Source: an uncultured Collinsella sp.
GTDB lineage: Bacteria; Actinomycetota; Coriobacteriia; Coriobacteriales; Coriobacteriaceae
Direction: 5' to 3'
DNA: 51,786 nt
Assembly: GCA_958433005.1 (NCBI GenBank)
Contig: CAUAWV010000012.1
Span: forward strand, 1-51,786
The position numbers were made by a program, and so were the translations under genes. Each line of letters starts with the position of its first letter. Within the stretch, counting starts at the first letter, position 1. The notes below the pieces were generated by a model. That model was given only the letters and a program-made list of their open reading frames with translations. It made no database searches and was not told the DNA's origin. This document shows positions 26,081-34,880 of the stretch, piece by piece.

Positions 26081-27643
26081 ATGGCATTCGTTTCGCTCGC
26101 CATCATCGCACTCGTGGCCTTTGCGAGTCCTTTTATCGCCTCGGCGATTCCCGGAAAACCCGTTCCCGAGACGGTCTTTTTGCTCGTGCTCGGCGCGGTA
26201 CTGGGACCCCATATGCTCGGCGTCATCCATGTAGATGCTGAGGTCTCGCTGGTGTCCGAGCTGGGCCTGGCCTTTTTGTTCCTGCTTGCCGGCTTTGAGA
26301 TCGACCCCAAGAGCATCACGGGCGTCGAGGGGCGCTACGGCTTGGCGACGTGGGTCGTCACGTTTGGTATCGCCTGGCTTGCCGTGCGCTTTACCCCGTG
26401 GTTCTCAGTCAGTCATTTCGACGGTATCGCCGTGACGCTTGCCCTCACTTCGACGGCGCTCGGTACGCTTGTGCCCATCATGCGTGAGCGCTCGCTCACC
26501 GGCACGCGCGTGGGCGACTCGATTCTCGCGTATGGCACTTGGGGCGAGCTCGGTCCCGTGCTCGCCATGTCGGTGCTGTTGTCTGCCCGCACTGGCATCC
26601 AAACGCTCGTTATCCTTGGCTTGTTTGCGGTGGTTTGCGTGTTGCTGGCCGTGGTCCCGAGCCGCTCCAAGCGCGTCGGCAGCCGCTTCTTTGCATTTGT
26701 TGAGGAGCGCGCCGATACCACGTCGCAGACCTTCGTGCGCCTGACGGTGCTCATCCTGGTCACGCTCGTGGCATTCTCGGCTGTCTTTGATCTCGACATC
26801 GTGTTGGGTTCTTTTGCCGCTGGCTTTGTCCTGCGCTATATCATCCCCGAGGGCAACCATACGCTCGAGACCAAGCTCGACGGTCTGGCCTACGGTTTTT
26901 TGATTCCGGTGTTCTTTACCGTGTCGGGCGCAAAGATCGACCTGACGGCCGTGGCGTCGCGCCCGGGCTTGCTCGCGGGCTTTATCGTGGCGTTGTTGAT
27001 TATTCGTGCCGTGCCCATTCTTATTTCCATGAGCATTTGTCCTGCGACGCGCGATGTGTCGGCGTATGGTCGCATTACCGTGGCCCTGTACTGCACCACG
27101 GCGCTGCCGATCATCGTTGCCGTTACGAGCGTTGCCGTCAACGCGGGCGCGCTGTCGCAAGACATCGCGTCGGTTATGGTTGCCGCCGGTGCCATCACGG
27201 TGTTCTTGATGCCATTGCTCGCGCAGCTCTTCTACCGCGTGGTGGATGCCGCACCGGTCGCCGCCGTGGCAGAGGTTGCCGAGCATCCATCCGATGCGCT
27301 CGACATCTTGCGCGCCCACCACGACCTAGCGAGCTTGCTCGCGCGCGAGCACGAGCTGCTGACCTCGCATGGCCATGGTCGCGTATTCGAGGGCCTGCCT
27401 ACGCTCGATACGATTGCCGAGCGTCTTTCCGCCGAGGCAGCGAGCGGCCACATCGATGCGCGCATTGTGGACGCGGCGCACCTGCTTGCCGATAAGACCT
27501 ATGGAGACGAGGTCGACCCGTCCGAGCTGACTCCGCGTGAGCGCCGCCGCCTGGAGCGCGCCAAGCTCGCTGTGCGCGAATACCGCCGCCGCATGCTGGA
27601 GCTCTATGCGCGCGAAGAAGCCGAAGACGACGACGGTAAGTAG
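26081..27643 (+). CDS. CPA2-family cation:proton antiporter
   Basis: A 520-residue protein. Residues 1-385 contain about twelve hydrophobic spans with the family motif FLFLLAGFEIDPKS near residue 64 and VLGSFAAGFVLRY near 245. The last 130 residues are a soluble tail with a helical, Arg/Glu-rich end. No TrkA-N nucleotide-binding domain is visible, unlike KefB/KefC. The predicted role is sodium or potassium export in exchange for protons. Divergent from purL, it begins 184 bp from that start. The family is secure; the ion is not known. Confidence 0.85.
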   Translation: MAFVSLAIIALVAFASPFIASAIPGKPVPETVFLLVLGAVLGPHMLGVIHVDAEVSLVSELGLAFLFLLAGFEIDPKSITGVEGRYGLATWVVTFGIAWLAVRFTPWFSVSHFDGIAVTLALTSTALGTLVPIMRERSLTGTRVGDSILAYGTWGELGPVLAMSVLLSARTGIQTLVILGLFAVVCVLLAVVPSRSKRVGSRFFAFVEERADTTSQTFVRLTVLILVTLVAFSAVFDLDIVLGSFAAGFVLRYIIPEGNHTLETKLDGLAYGFLIPVFFTVSGAKIDLTAVASRPGLLAGFIVALLIIRAVPILISMSICPATRDVSAYGRITVALYCTTALPIIVAVTSVAVNAGALSQDIASVMVAAGAITVFLMPLLAQLFYRVVDAAPVAAVAEVAEHPSDALDILRAHHDLASLLAREHELLTSHGHGRVFEGLPTLDTIAERLSAEAASGHIDARIVDAAHLLADKTYGDEVDPSELTPRERRRLERAKLAVREYRRRMLELYAREEAEDDDGK

Positions 27644-27656
27644 TCGATACTTTCTC

Positions 27657-27828
27657 GGGGAAGCCGCGTCCCGCTTTGAAGGCTCGGAACGGGATGTGGT
27701 TTCCGAAACGGGGAGCGTTGGGAAACTGTGTCCCGGAATGGGCGCTCAGAGTGGGATGCAGTTTCCGCGAGAGGCTCGTTAGGGAAAGCGCATCCCATTC
27801 TGAGCCGGAATTATGGGACGCAGTTTCC
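27657..27828. repeat. Array of six alternating inverted repeats, 62-bp period
   Basis: Six copies of a 14-15 bp motif, consensus GGGAYGCRGTTTCC, alternate in orientation. Plus copies lie at 27691-27704, 27753-27766 and 27815-27828. Reverse copies lie at 27657-27674, 27720-27734 and 27782-27796. Plus copies are exactly 62 bp apart. Short flanking words (GGCTCAGARTGGGA type) are also shared. Adjacent plus and reverse copies can pair into hairpins, for example GTTTCC with GGAAAC around 27700-27726. The array fills the spacer between the antiporter and SDR genes. Confidence 0.75.
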
Positions 27829-27839
27829 TTTTCGAATAG

Positions 27840-27884
27840 AAGAAGGTGCGCTGCCTGCGGTTGATGCAGGCAGCGCACCTTCTT
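27840..27884 (-). terminator. Long perfect hairpin, likely bidirectional terminator
   Basis: A perfect 19-bp stem (27840-27858 with 27866-27884) and 7-base loop. On the minus strand it is followed by a pyrimidine-rich CTATTC tail, on the plus strand it ends ACCTTCTT. It lies 43 bp after the SDR stop and after the repeat array, so it can end the SDR transcript and perhaps the antiporter transcript too. Confidence 0.7.
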
Positions 27885-27926
27885 GCGTTGAGCTCGGTTG
27901 AGGTTTAAAGCTGTGGCTTGCGACCT

Positions 27927-28676
27927 TTAGGAGCGGGCGGCTCCGTCGACGGGGAGGATGGCGCCCGTGACGTAGGCGGACATATCGCTCGCCAGGAAGA
28001 CAAAGGCGTTGGCGACATCCTCGGGCTCGCCCATGCGGCCCAGCGGAATGGTGGCGATGATGGGCTTGATGACCTCTTCGGGCAGGTTGGCGACCATATC
28101 GGTCTTGGTCACACCGGGGGCGACGGCGTTGACGCGAATGCCCATGGGGGCGAGCTCGCGCGAGAGCGACTGGACCATGCCGTTGACGGCAAACTTGGAC
28201 GTGGGGTAGCCGACACCGGAGGGCTGGCCGTACTTGGCGACCATCGAGCTCGTGGTGGTGATGGTGCCGCCGTGGCCGGCCTCGGTCATGATCTTGGCGG
28301 CAGCCTGGTGGCCATTAAAGACAGCGACGACGTTGAGGTCCATGACCTTTGCAAACTCCTCGGCCGTGTAGTCCAAAAGGGGAGAGCGCTGGGAGATGCC
28401 GGCATTGTTGACGACGGTGTCCAAGCCGCCCATATCGTCGGCAGCCGCGGCGAAGGCTTCGGTTACGGCCTCGAGTGAGGTGAGGTCGCAGGAGCGGCCC
28501 CAGACCTTGGCCTCGGGATAGGCAGCTTCCAGCTTCTCAACGGCAGCATCGGCAGTCTCCTGGCGCGAGCCAAATACGGTGACGGCAGCGCCTTCCTCGA
28601 TAAAACGGCAGGCGATGGCATAGCCGATACCGCGCGTGCCTCCGGTGATGATTGCTTTCTTGCCCTCGAGCAACAT
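27927..28676 (-). CDS. Short-chain dehydrogenase/reductase (SDR), FabG-like
   Basis: A 249-residue classical SDR. The nucleotide site is TGGTRGIGYAIA near residue 11, followed by VNNAGIS, the catalytic serine in TTTSSMVAKYG, and the YxxxK pair in YPTSKFAVNG. The C-terminal MGEPEDVANAFVFLASDMSAYVTG-type region (written here only in part) is like FabG and glucose 1-dehydrogenases. ATG 28676 follows GAGAGGAAGC; 24 extra in-frame residues upstream are rejected. It stands alone, with terminators on both sides. The substrate could be a 3-oxoacyl chain, a sugar or a steroid and cannot be fixed from sequence alone. Confidence 0.85.
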   Translation of the reverse strand: MLLEGKKAIITGGTRGIGYAIACRFIEEGAAVTVFGSRQETADAAVEKLEAAYPEAKVWGRSCDLTSLEAVTEAFAAAADDMGGLDTVVNNAGISQRSPLLDYTAEEFAKVMDLNVVAVFNGHQAAAKIMTEAGHGGTITTTSSMVAKYGQPSGVGYPTSKFAVNGMVQSLSRELAPMGIRVNAVAPGVTKTDMVANLPEEVIKPIIATIPLGRMGEPEDVANAFVFLASDMSAYVTGAILPVDGAARS

Positions 28677-28825
28677 GGTGCTTCCTCTCATCGCGGGCGG
28701 ACATTCGCAGCACAGTGTAGCGGTAGCCGGAATCGGCCGCGTTTGCATATCGGTGAACGGTAGCCCGCGTTACCGATGAGCGGCTCGCGCAAATGTGCTC
28801 TGCCGTCGTGCTTAGGGCAGGAGAC

Positions 28826-28860
28826 AAAAGGGCTCCCGTCCCACATCGGACGGGAGCCCT
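28826..28860 (-). terminator. Intrinsic terminator of the homoserine dehydrogenase gene
   Basis: On the minus strand a 13-bp perfect stem (AGGGCTCCCGTCC at 28848-28860 read in reverse, paired with 28829-28841) is followed by TTTTGTCTC. It lies 30 bp after the hom stop. Confidence 0.8.
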
Positions 28861-28890
28861 CAAGGCGCGTATTGCTGGGCGAGCGTTGGG

Positions 28891-30234
28891 TTAGTTCGCC
28901 ATGACGTCTTCGGTCCAAGCCTCGACGTCCTCGATGCGCAGGACGTTGGCGACCTCGGCCACGCAGTCGACGCTGGCAAGTTCGGCGGCGGCAGCCTGGA
29001 CGTCCTTCTCGAGTGCGCGGTGCGTCAGGAAGATGACCGAGCAGGCATCGCTGACGCCCGACTTGCCGTCCTCGACCTGGTTGATGAGCGAGATCGAGAT
29101 GTTGTGCTTGGCAAAGATGTCGACCGTCTCGGACAGGGCGCCCACGCGGTCGGCGACCTTCAGGCGCACATAGTACTTGGTCTGGAGCTCGTCCATGGGC
29201 TTAAAGGCGAGGTTGTGGCCATAGGGCTCAATCTCGGGCAGCGGGGCCACGCCGCGGCTGATTTGCTCGGAGAGCGACAGAATATCGCCCACGACGGCGC
29301 TCGCGGTGGGGAAGGAGCCTGCGCCCGCGCCGTAGAACATGGTCTCGCCCACGGCGTCGCCTACCACGTAGACAGCGTTCATGGCACCGTTGACCTTGGC
29401 AAGCATGTGGTCGGCGGGGATCAGCGTGGGATGCACGCGGACGTCGACGCCGGCGTCGGTGTTGCGGGCGATGCCGAGCAGCTTAATGGTGTAGCCGAGC
29501 TCGCGGGCCTGGGCGATGTCCTCGGCGCCGATGGTACGGATACCCTGCTGGTACACATCATCGGTGGTAACGCGGGTGCCAAAGCCGATGGAGGCGAGGA
29601 TGGCCGTCTTGCTGGCGGCATCGAAGCCGTCGACGTCGGCGGACGGGTCGGCCTCGGCATAGCCCTTGGCCTGCGCGTCGGCAAGCACGTCGGCGTAATC
29701 GGCGCCCTCGGCGTCCATGCGCGACAGGATGTAGTTGGTGGTACCGTTGAGAATGCCGGCGATGGTCAGGATCTTGTTGCCCACCAGGTCGTGCTCGAGC
29801 GTGCTGACGATGGGGATGCCGCCACCGCAGCTGGCCTCGCACTTAATCTGCACGCCGCACTCACGCGCCTTCTCGGCAAGCGTCTCGACATGGCGGCCCA
29901 GCAGAGCCTTGTTGGCGGAGACGACATGCTTGCCGTTCTCGAAGGCAGTGGTAAAGATCTCGGTCGCGGGGTGCTCGCCTCCGATGAGCTCGACGACGAT
30001 GTCGACGGCGGGGTCGGTGACGACGTCGTGCCAGTCACTCGTAAAGGCCTCGCGCTCAATGCCTGCCGCCTCGGCCTGCTCCCAAGCAAGCGCGCAGGCG
30101 CGGGTCAGCTTAAGGTCGATGCCGTAGGCTGCCAGGTACTCATCGTGGTGGCTCTTGATCAGACGGGCCACGCCGCCGCCGACGGTTCCCAGACCGATCA
30201 GACCGACGTTCACGGTGCGCAGGGGTTCGCTCAT
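28891..30234 (-). CDS. hom: Homoserine dehydrogenase
   Basis: A 447-residue enzyme that reduces aspartate semialdehyde to homoserine on the way to threonine and methionine. The N-terminal Rossmann motif is GLIGLGTVGGGVARL at about residue 10. The catalytic domain has VVSANKALLGRH, AGILNGTTNYILSRM and GYAEADPSADVDGFDAASK, all highly conserved. The last 85 residues form an ACT domain (LKVADRVGALSETVDIFAKH), which usually gives feedback control by threonine or a related amino acid. Start ATG 30234 has AAGGAG at good spacing. It is not next to thrB or thrC here, and its terminator suggests a single-gene transcript. Confidence 0.93.
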   Translation of the reverse strand: MSEPLRTVNVGLIGLGTVGGGVARLIKSHHDEYLAAYGIDLKLTRACALAWEQAEAAGIEREAFTSDWHDVVTDPAVDIVVELIGGEHPATEIFTTAFENGKHVVSANKALLGRHVETLAEKARECGVQIKCEASCGGGIPIVSTLEHDLVGNKILTIAGILNGTTNYILSRMDAEGADYADVLADAQAKGYAEADPSADVDGFDAASKTAILASIGFGTRVTTDDVYQQGIRTIGAEDIAQARELGYTIKLLGIARNTDAGVDVRVHPTLIPADHMLAKVNGAMNAVYVVGDAVGETMFYGAGAGSFPTASAVVGDILSLSEQISRGVAPLPEIEPYGHNLAFKPMDELQTKYYVRLKVADRVGALSETVDIFAKHNISISLINQVEDGKSGVSDACSVIFLTHRALEKDVQAAAAELASVDCVAEVANVLRIEDVEAWTEDVMAN

Positions 30235-30732
30235 AGATAGCTCCTTCGTGCATCTTGTGGATGGATTAACTGCTTATAGGTTGAGTGCATTCTAGCGTGA
30301 AGTGCGGGCGCGTGCTTGCCAGGCAGCCGGAGCTGTGCAAAACGCTACCCCCGAAACGCTGCGGAAATATTGGAAACACGCTCGCTACAAACGAACTCCC
30401 GTAACAAACTGTCAACGTTTGCGCCATAAGGTTTGCCCTGTACCGCAAGACGGACGCGTCGCGGTCAGCGAAAAAAAGGGGGGACACCATGTTTATTGAG
30501 AGCGGGAACGCTTGTAACAGAATGGAAACATTACTTTTACACAATAAAGTGGCATTACTGCATAAAATAATAGAAATACGCAGAAATATGGATAAAAGAA
30601 CAAATCCAAAGAAAAGTTGAAATAATCGCCACTTTTCCTAACTAAAGCGTCTACTATTTTGCGAACGCCGAACACGGCGAAGGATGGCCTGTCGGGCAAC
30701 CAAAACCCGACGAGATTTGAGAGGAGAGCCGC
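30235..30732. promoter_or_regulatory. 498-bp spacer between hom and livJ with an AT-rich stretch and a dyad
   Basis: This divergent spacer should hold the promoters of hom (minus) and livJ (plus). 30520-30660 is strikingly AT-rich against its surroundings. An imperfect dyad TGCATA (30559-30564) and TACGCA (30577-30582), 12 bp apart, could be an operator. A GTCGGG/CCCGAC hairpin lies just before the livJ ribosome binding site GAGAGGAGAG. TACTAT at 30652-30657 is a candidate -10. I see no gene or known riboswitch here. Confidence 0.4.
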
Positions 30733-31920
30733 ATGTCGAGCCTCACCGGTAAGTCATTGAACCCTGTTATGAATCGCAGGAGCGTTATCGCGAGCGCAGC
30801 AGGTCTGGGGGCGATGTCCATTCTAGCTGGCTGCTCCTCCAACGGCGGCGACAGCGGTTCCGCGTCGGGCGACGCTTCGTTTAAGATCGGCACCATCGGC
30901 CCGCTGACCGGCGCCAACGCGTCCTACGGCAAGTCCGTTACACAGGCTGTCGAGCTTGGCTGCAAGGATTTCTCGACCAAGGAGCTGCCGCTTGTCAGCA
31001 AGGCCGAGGACGACCAGGCTGACGGCGAGAAGGCCGTCAACGCCTTCAACACCCTGCTCGACTGGGGCATGCAGGCCCTCGTCGGTCCGACCACCACGGG
31101 TGCGTCGGTCGCCGTTGCCGCCGAGTGCGGCAACGACCCCGAGACGTTCATGATCACCCCGTCCGCGTCCTCCGAGGACGTTACCAAGGGCAAGGATTGC
31201 GTCTTCCAGGTTTGCTTTACCGACCCCAACCAAGGTGTCAACGCTGCCAAGTTCCTGGCAGAGAAGTATGCGAACGAGAAGTTCGTGCTGTTCTATAACT
31301 CCGGCGATGCCTATTCTTCGGGCATCGCAGATTCCTTTAAGGCCCAGGCCGCTAAGTCTAAGCTTGAGATTGTCGACGAGGAGACCTTTAAGGACGACTC
31401 CGCCACGAGCTTTACCAACCAGCTGACCAAGGCCAAGCAGGCAGGCGCCACCATGATCTTTGCGCCGATCTACTACACGCCGGCGTCCGTCCTGCTCAAG
31501 AACGCCAAGGACATGGGCTACGACGTCAAGATGATGGGCTGCGACGGCATGGACGGCATTCTGGGCGTTGAGGGCTTCGACACCTCTCTTGCCGAGGGTC
31601 TGCTGCTCATGACCCCGTTCTCCGCCGACGACGAGAAGAACGCCGACTTCGTCAACGCTTACAAGGATAAGTACGGCGATACCCCCGACCAGTTTGCCGC
31701 CGACGCCTACGACGGCGTGCATGCTGTGGTCGAGGCTCTCAAGGAGGCCGGCCTGGGCGTCGACGCCGACCCCACCGAGGTTGCCGAGAAGCTTCCCGAG
31801 GCTATGCTCAAGATTACTGTTGACGGCCTGACTGGCAAGCTCTCCTGGAACGACAAGGGTCAGGTCCAGAAGGACCCGACGGCGTACGTCATTACCGACG
31901 GCAAGTACGTACAGGCCTAA
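30733..31920 (+). CDS. livJ: Branched-chain amino acid ABC transporter, substrate-binding lipoprotein
   Basis: A 395-residue lipoprotein of the type I periplasmic-binding (LivJ) family. The N-terminus has a basic and hydrophobic stretch ending in the lipobox LAGC (Cys near residue 34), followed by a Ser/Gly-rich linker. The mature fold begins KIGTIGPLTGANASYGKS and contains DDQADGEKAVNAFNTLL and ALVGPTTTGAS, the conserved ligand pocket entry. It should bind leucine, isoleucine, valine or related amino acids outside the membrane. GAGAGGAGAG precedes the ATG. It leads the livJHMGF operon, and a hairpin in the gap before livH may raise its share of expression. Confidence 0.92.
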   Translation: MSSLTGKSLNPVMNRRSVIASAAGLGAMSILAGCSSNGGDSGSASGDASFKIGTIGPLTGANASYGKSVTQAVELGCKDFSTKELPLVSKAEDDQADGEKAVNAFNTLLDWGMQALVGPTTTGASVAVAAECGNDPETFMITPSASSEDVTKGKDCVFQVCFTDPNQGVNAAKFLAEKYANEKFVLFYNSGDAYSSGIADSFKAQAAKSKLEIVDEETFKDDSATSFTNQLTKAKQAGATMIFAPIYYTPASVLLKNAKDMGYDVKMMGCDGMDGILGVEGFDTSLAEGLLLMTPFSADDEKNADFVNAYKDKYGDTPDQFAADAYDGVHAVVEALKEAGLGVDADPTEVAEKLPEAMLKITVDGLTGKLSWNDKGQVQKDPTAYVITDGKYVQA

Positions 31921-31951
31921 TAGGCCGCCTTACATAGAGCGGTTTTGATCC

Positions 31952-31983
31952 CAAGCAGGGGAGGTTTTGGCCTTCCCTGCTTG
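31952..31983 (+). other. Stem-loop between livJ and livH
   Basis: CAAGCAGGG (31952-31960) pairs perfectly with CCCTGCTTG (31975-31983), with an inner AGG/CCT pair. It lies 32 bp after the livJ stop and lacks a T-run. It is better read as an mRNA-stabilising or partial attenuating hairpin than a full terminator. Confidence 0.5.
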
Positions 31984-32059
31984 CTTGGTATCTAGGGACA
32001 ACGTAACGTCCCTGTTTCATACATCAACTGGAAACCTATTCGAAAGGGGGATGTGGAAC

Positions 32060-32941
32060 ATGACGGTCTTTATCCAATACCTGGTCAACGGCCTGTCCAT
32101 GGGCAGCGTCTACGCCATCATCGCGTTGGGCTACACCATGGTCTACGGTATCGCCAAGATGCTCAACTTCGCTCACGGCGACGTCATCATGGTCGGTGCC
32201 TATGTCTCGTTCTGCGCCACATCGTATCTCGGCCTCCCGGGCTGGGCATCTGTAGTTCTCTCTTGTGTGGTCTGCACGGTTCTCGGTGTTCTCATCGAGG
32301 GTCTGGCATACAAGCCGCTGCGCCAGGCGGGCCCTCTGGCCGTTCTGATCACGGCCATCGGCGTGTCTTACTTCCTGCAGAACGCCGCGCAGCTTCTGTG
32401 GGGCGCCACGCCCAAGAACTTCACTTCGCTCGTCACCTTCCAGGTGCCGGAGTTCTTGGCCAAGTTCAACGTAAGCGCCGTCTCGCTCGTCACCATCGTC
32501 GCCTGCCTGGTTATCATGGCCGGTCTGATGTTCTTTACAGGTAAGACCAAGATGGGCAAAGCCATGCGCGCCGTGTCCGAGGACAAGGCCGCCGCTCAGC
32601 TCATGGGCATCAACGTCAACCGCACCATCTCGATGACGTTTGCCATCGGCTCTGCGCTTGCCGCCATCGCCGGCGTGCTCCTGTGCTCCTACTCGCCGGT
32701 GCTGCAGCCCACGACGGGTGCCATGCCTGGCATCAAGGCCTTCGATGCAGCCGTCTTCGGTGGCATCGGCTCCATCCCCGGCGCCTTTGTCGGTGGCATT
32801 CTCATCGGCATCATCGAGGCGATGGCACAGGCTTATATTTCCACGAGCCTTGCCAACTCCATCGTCTTTGGTGTTTTGATCATCGTCCTGCTCGTCAAGC
32901 CTGCCGGCCTCTTGGGCAAGTACGTCCCCGAGAAGGTGTAG
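32060..32941 (+). CDS. livH: Branched-chain amino acid ABC transporter permease LivH
   Basis: A 293-residue membrane permease with about eight spans. It opens MTVFIQYLVNGLSMGSVYAI and has the LivH signatures GYTMVYGIAKMLNFAHGD, KMGKAMRAVSEDKAAAQLMG (the coupling loop for the ATPase) and FGGIGSIPGAFVGG. The ATG at 32060 is preferred because AAAGGGGG (32043-32050) is then nine bases away; an in-frame ATG at 32051 would touch the ribosome binding site. It forms the channel with LivM, which follows directly. Confidence 0.92.
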   Translation: MTVFIQYLVNGLSMGSVYAIIALGYTMVYGIAKMLNFAHGDVIMVGAYVSFCATSYLGLPGWASVVLSCVVCTVLGVLIEGLAYKPLRQAGPLAVLITAIGVSYFLQNAAQLLWGATPKNFTSLVTFQVPEFLAKFNVSAVSLVTIVACLVIMAGLMFFTGKTKMGKAMRAVSEDKAAAQLMGINVNRTISMTFAIGSALAAIAGVLLCSYSPVLQPTTGAMPGIKAFDAAVFGGIGSIPGAFVGGILIGIIEAMAQAYISTSLANSIVFGVLIIVLLVKPAGLLGKYVPEKV

Positions 32942-34030
32942 GTGAGCGTTATGAAGTTCCTTAAAGACAAGCAGACGCGTCACGACTTTGTCACGTACGC
33001 CATGTGCATCGTGGCATTCGCCATCGTGTTCTTTATGCAGTCCAACCATATGATCCCGCGCATGATCGCCGGTCAGCTGGTTCCCATCACGGCCTACATC
33101 GTTATGGCCATCTCGCTCAACCTCGTTGTCGGCATCGCGGGCGACTTGTCGCTGGGCCACGCGGGCTTTATGAGTGTCGGCGCCTATACGGGCATCGTTA
33201 CCGCCGTCGCGCTGGAGAGCGCCGTTCCGTCCGATCCGATGCGCCTGATCATCAGCATTGTGGTCGGCGCTATCGCCGCTGCCATCTTGGGCTTCCTGAT
33301 TGGCATCCCGGTTCTGCGCCTGAGCGGTGACTACCTGGCCATCGTGACCCTGGCTTTTGGCGAGATCATCAAAGAGATCGTCACCTGTCTTATCGTGGGC
33401 GTCGACTCCCGCGGCCTGCATGTTATCTTTAACATCACGGGTAACTCCACGATCGACGACCTGCACCTGCTCGAGGACGGCACCGCCATCATCAAGGGTG
33501 CCCAGGGCGCATCGGGCGTGTCGACCTATTCGACCTTCCTTGCCGGCGCCATCCTGGTTATGGTCGCGCTCGTGATTGTACTCAACCTGGTGCGCAGCCG
33601 TACCGGCCGTGCCATCATGGCCGTGCGCGATAACAAGATTGCAGCCGAGTCCGTAGGCATCTCCGTCACCGAGTACCGCATGATCGCCTTCGTGGTTTCC
33701 GCTGCCCTCGCCGGTGCTGCCGGAGCTCTCTTCGGCGGTAACTTCTCGCAGCTCTCCGCCACCAAGTTCGACTTCAACACGTCGATCCTCATCCTGGTGT
33801 TCGTGGTCCTGGGCGGTCTGGGCAACATGCGCGGTTCCGTCATCGCGGCCGCACTGCTTACGGTGCTCCCCGAGCTGCTCCGTCAGTTCTCGGACTACCG
33901 CATGCTCATCTACGCCATCGTGCTGATCCTGGTCATGATCTTTACTAACAACCCGCAGCTTAAGGCGTTCTTCGGTCGCGTCAAGGACCGTTTTGCTTCC
34001 AAGAAGGAGGTGGCAGCCGATGCCCAGTAA
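32942..34030 (+). CDS. livM: Branched-chain amino acid ABC transporter permease LivM
   Basis: A 362-residue second permease with about nine spans. LNLVVGIAGDLSLGHAGFMSVG near residue 60 is the LivM signature, as are LRLSGDYLAIVTLAFGEI and RTGRAIMAVRDNKIAAESVG (coupling loop). The GTG at 32942 follows the livH stop immediately; an ATG three codons later (32951) is an equally plausible start. livG overlaps its last 11 bp, indicating coupled translation. Confidence 0.92.
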   Translation: MSVMKFLKDKQTRHDFVTYAMCIVAFAIVFFMQSNHMIPRMIAGQLVPITAYIVMAISLNLVVGIAGDLSLGHAGFMSVGAYTGIVTAVALESAVPSDPMRLIISIVVGAIAAAILGFLIGIPVLRLSGDYLAIVTLAFGEIIKEIVTCLIVGVDSRGLHVIFNITGNSTIDDLHLLEDGTAIIKGAQGASGVSTYSTFLAGAILVMVALVIVLNLVRSRTGRAIMAVRDNKIAAESVGISVTEYRMIAFVVSAALAGAAGALFGGNFSQLSATKFDFNTSILILVFVVLGGLGNMRGSVIAAALLTVLPELLRQFSDYRMLIYAIVLILVMIFTNNPQLKAFFGRVKDRFASKKEVAADAQ

Positions 34031-34880
34031 ATTTGAGTTCAACAAGGGCAAGATGGTCCCGTATCCTTCTGGCGCCATCGTTCCCGATCGCGATCTGGGC
34101 CAGCGCCCGGCGCTCGAGTGCATCCACCTGGGCATTGAGTTCGGTGGTCTTAAGGCAGTCGACGACTTTAGCCTGACTATCGGCAAGACCGAGATCGCCG
34201 GTCTGATCGGCCCCAACGGCGCCGGTAAGACCACGGTATTCAACCTGCTTACCAAGGTGTACCAGCCCACGCACGGCACCATCCTGCTCGACGGTGAGGA
34301 CACCTCGGGCAAGTCGGTCTATCAGGTCAACCGCATGGGCATCGCCCGTACTTTCCAAAACATCCGCCTGTTCAACACTATGACGGTGGAGGACAACGTT
34401 AAGGTCGGTCTGCACAACCAGGAGCGCTACTCCGGTTTTGAGGGCGTGCTGCGTCTGCCGACGTATTGGAAGCACGAGAAGGCCGCCCATGAGCGCGCCA
34501 TGGAGCTGCTCTCCATCTTTGATATGGAGCATCTGGCAAATGAGCAGGCCGGTTCGCTGCCTTATGGCGCCCAGCGTCGTCTGGAGATTGTTCGTGCGCT
34601 TGCCACCAACCCTAAGTTGCTGCTGCTTGACGAGCCTGCCGCCGGCATGAATCCGTCCGAGACCGCGGAGCTCATGGCGAACATCGTAAAGATTCGCGAC
34701 ACCTTTGGCATTGCCATCATGCTTATCGAGCACGACATGTCGCTCGTCATGAACATCTGCGAGGGCATCTGCGTGCTCAACTTTGGTAAGGTCATCGCCA
34801 AGGGCACGGCAGAGGAAATCCAGAACAACGACGCTGTTATCGAGGCATATCTGGGCAAGCAGGATAAGGGGGAGAACTAA
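34020..34880 (+). CDS. livG: Branched-chain amino acid ABC transporter ATP-binding protein LivG
   Basis: A 286-residue ATPase. Walker A is GPNGAGKTTVFN near residue 65. The signature appears as LPYGAQRRLEIVRALAT, a variant of the usual LSGGQ that is normal in LivG. Walker B is LLLLDEPAAGMN, followed by the switch histidine in IEHDMSLVM. The N-terminal 30 residues are longer than in many homologues. The ATG has AAGGAGGTGG upstream and overlaps livM by 11 bp. The overlapping longer frame from 33993 is not used. Confidence 0.92.
   Translation: MPSKFEFNKGKMVPYPSGAIVPDRDLGQRPALECIHLGIEFGGLKAVDDFSLTIGKTEIAGLIGPNGAGKTTVFNLLTKVYQPTHGTILLDGEDTSGKSVYQVNRMGIARTFQNIRLFNTMTVEDNVKVGLHNQERYSGFEGVLRLPTYWKHEKAAHERAMELLSIFDMEHLANEQAGSLPYGAQRRLEIVRALATNPKLLLLDEPAAGMNPSETAELMANIVKIRDTFGIAIMLIEHDMSLVMNICEGICVLNFGKVIAKGTAEEIQNNDAVIEAYLGKQDKGEN

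Noticed and set aside
27657..27828. CRISPR array
   Set aside because: The repeats are only about 14 bp, alternate in orientation and lack uniform spacers; no cas genes are present.
27927..28676. A bile-acid hydroxysteroid dehydrogenase, which Collinsella is known to carry
   Set aside because: The protein looks like a general FabG-type SDR, and its opening does not resemble the 7-beta enzyme as I remember it. The substrate cannot be fixed from sequence.
30302..30499. A 65-residue plus-strand frame in the hom-livJ spacer
   Set aside because: Basic, low-complexity translation with no ribosome binding site and no recognised family.
32036..34312. A 758-residue minus-strand frame across livH and livM
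   Set aside because: Antisense shadow of two certain permease genes; highly charged and repetitive with no known motif.
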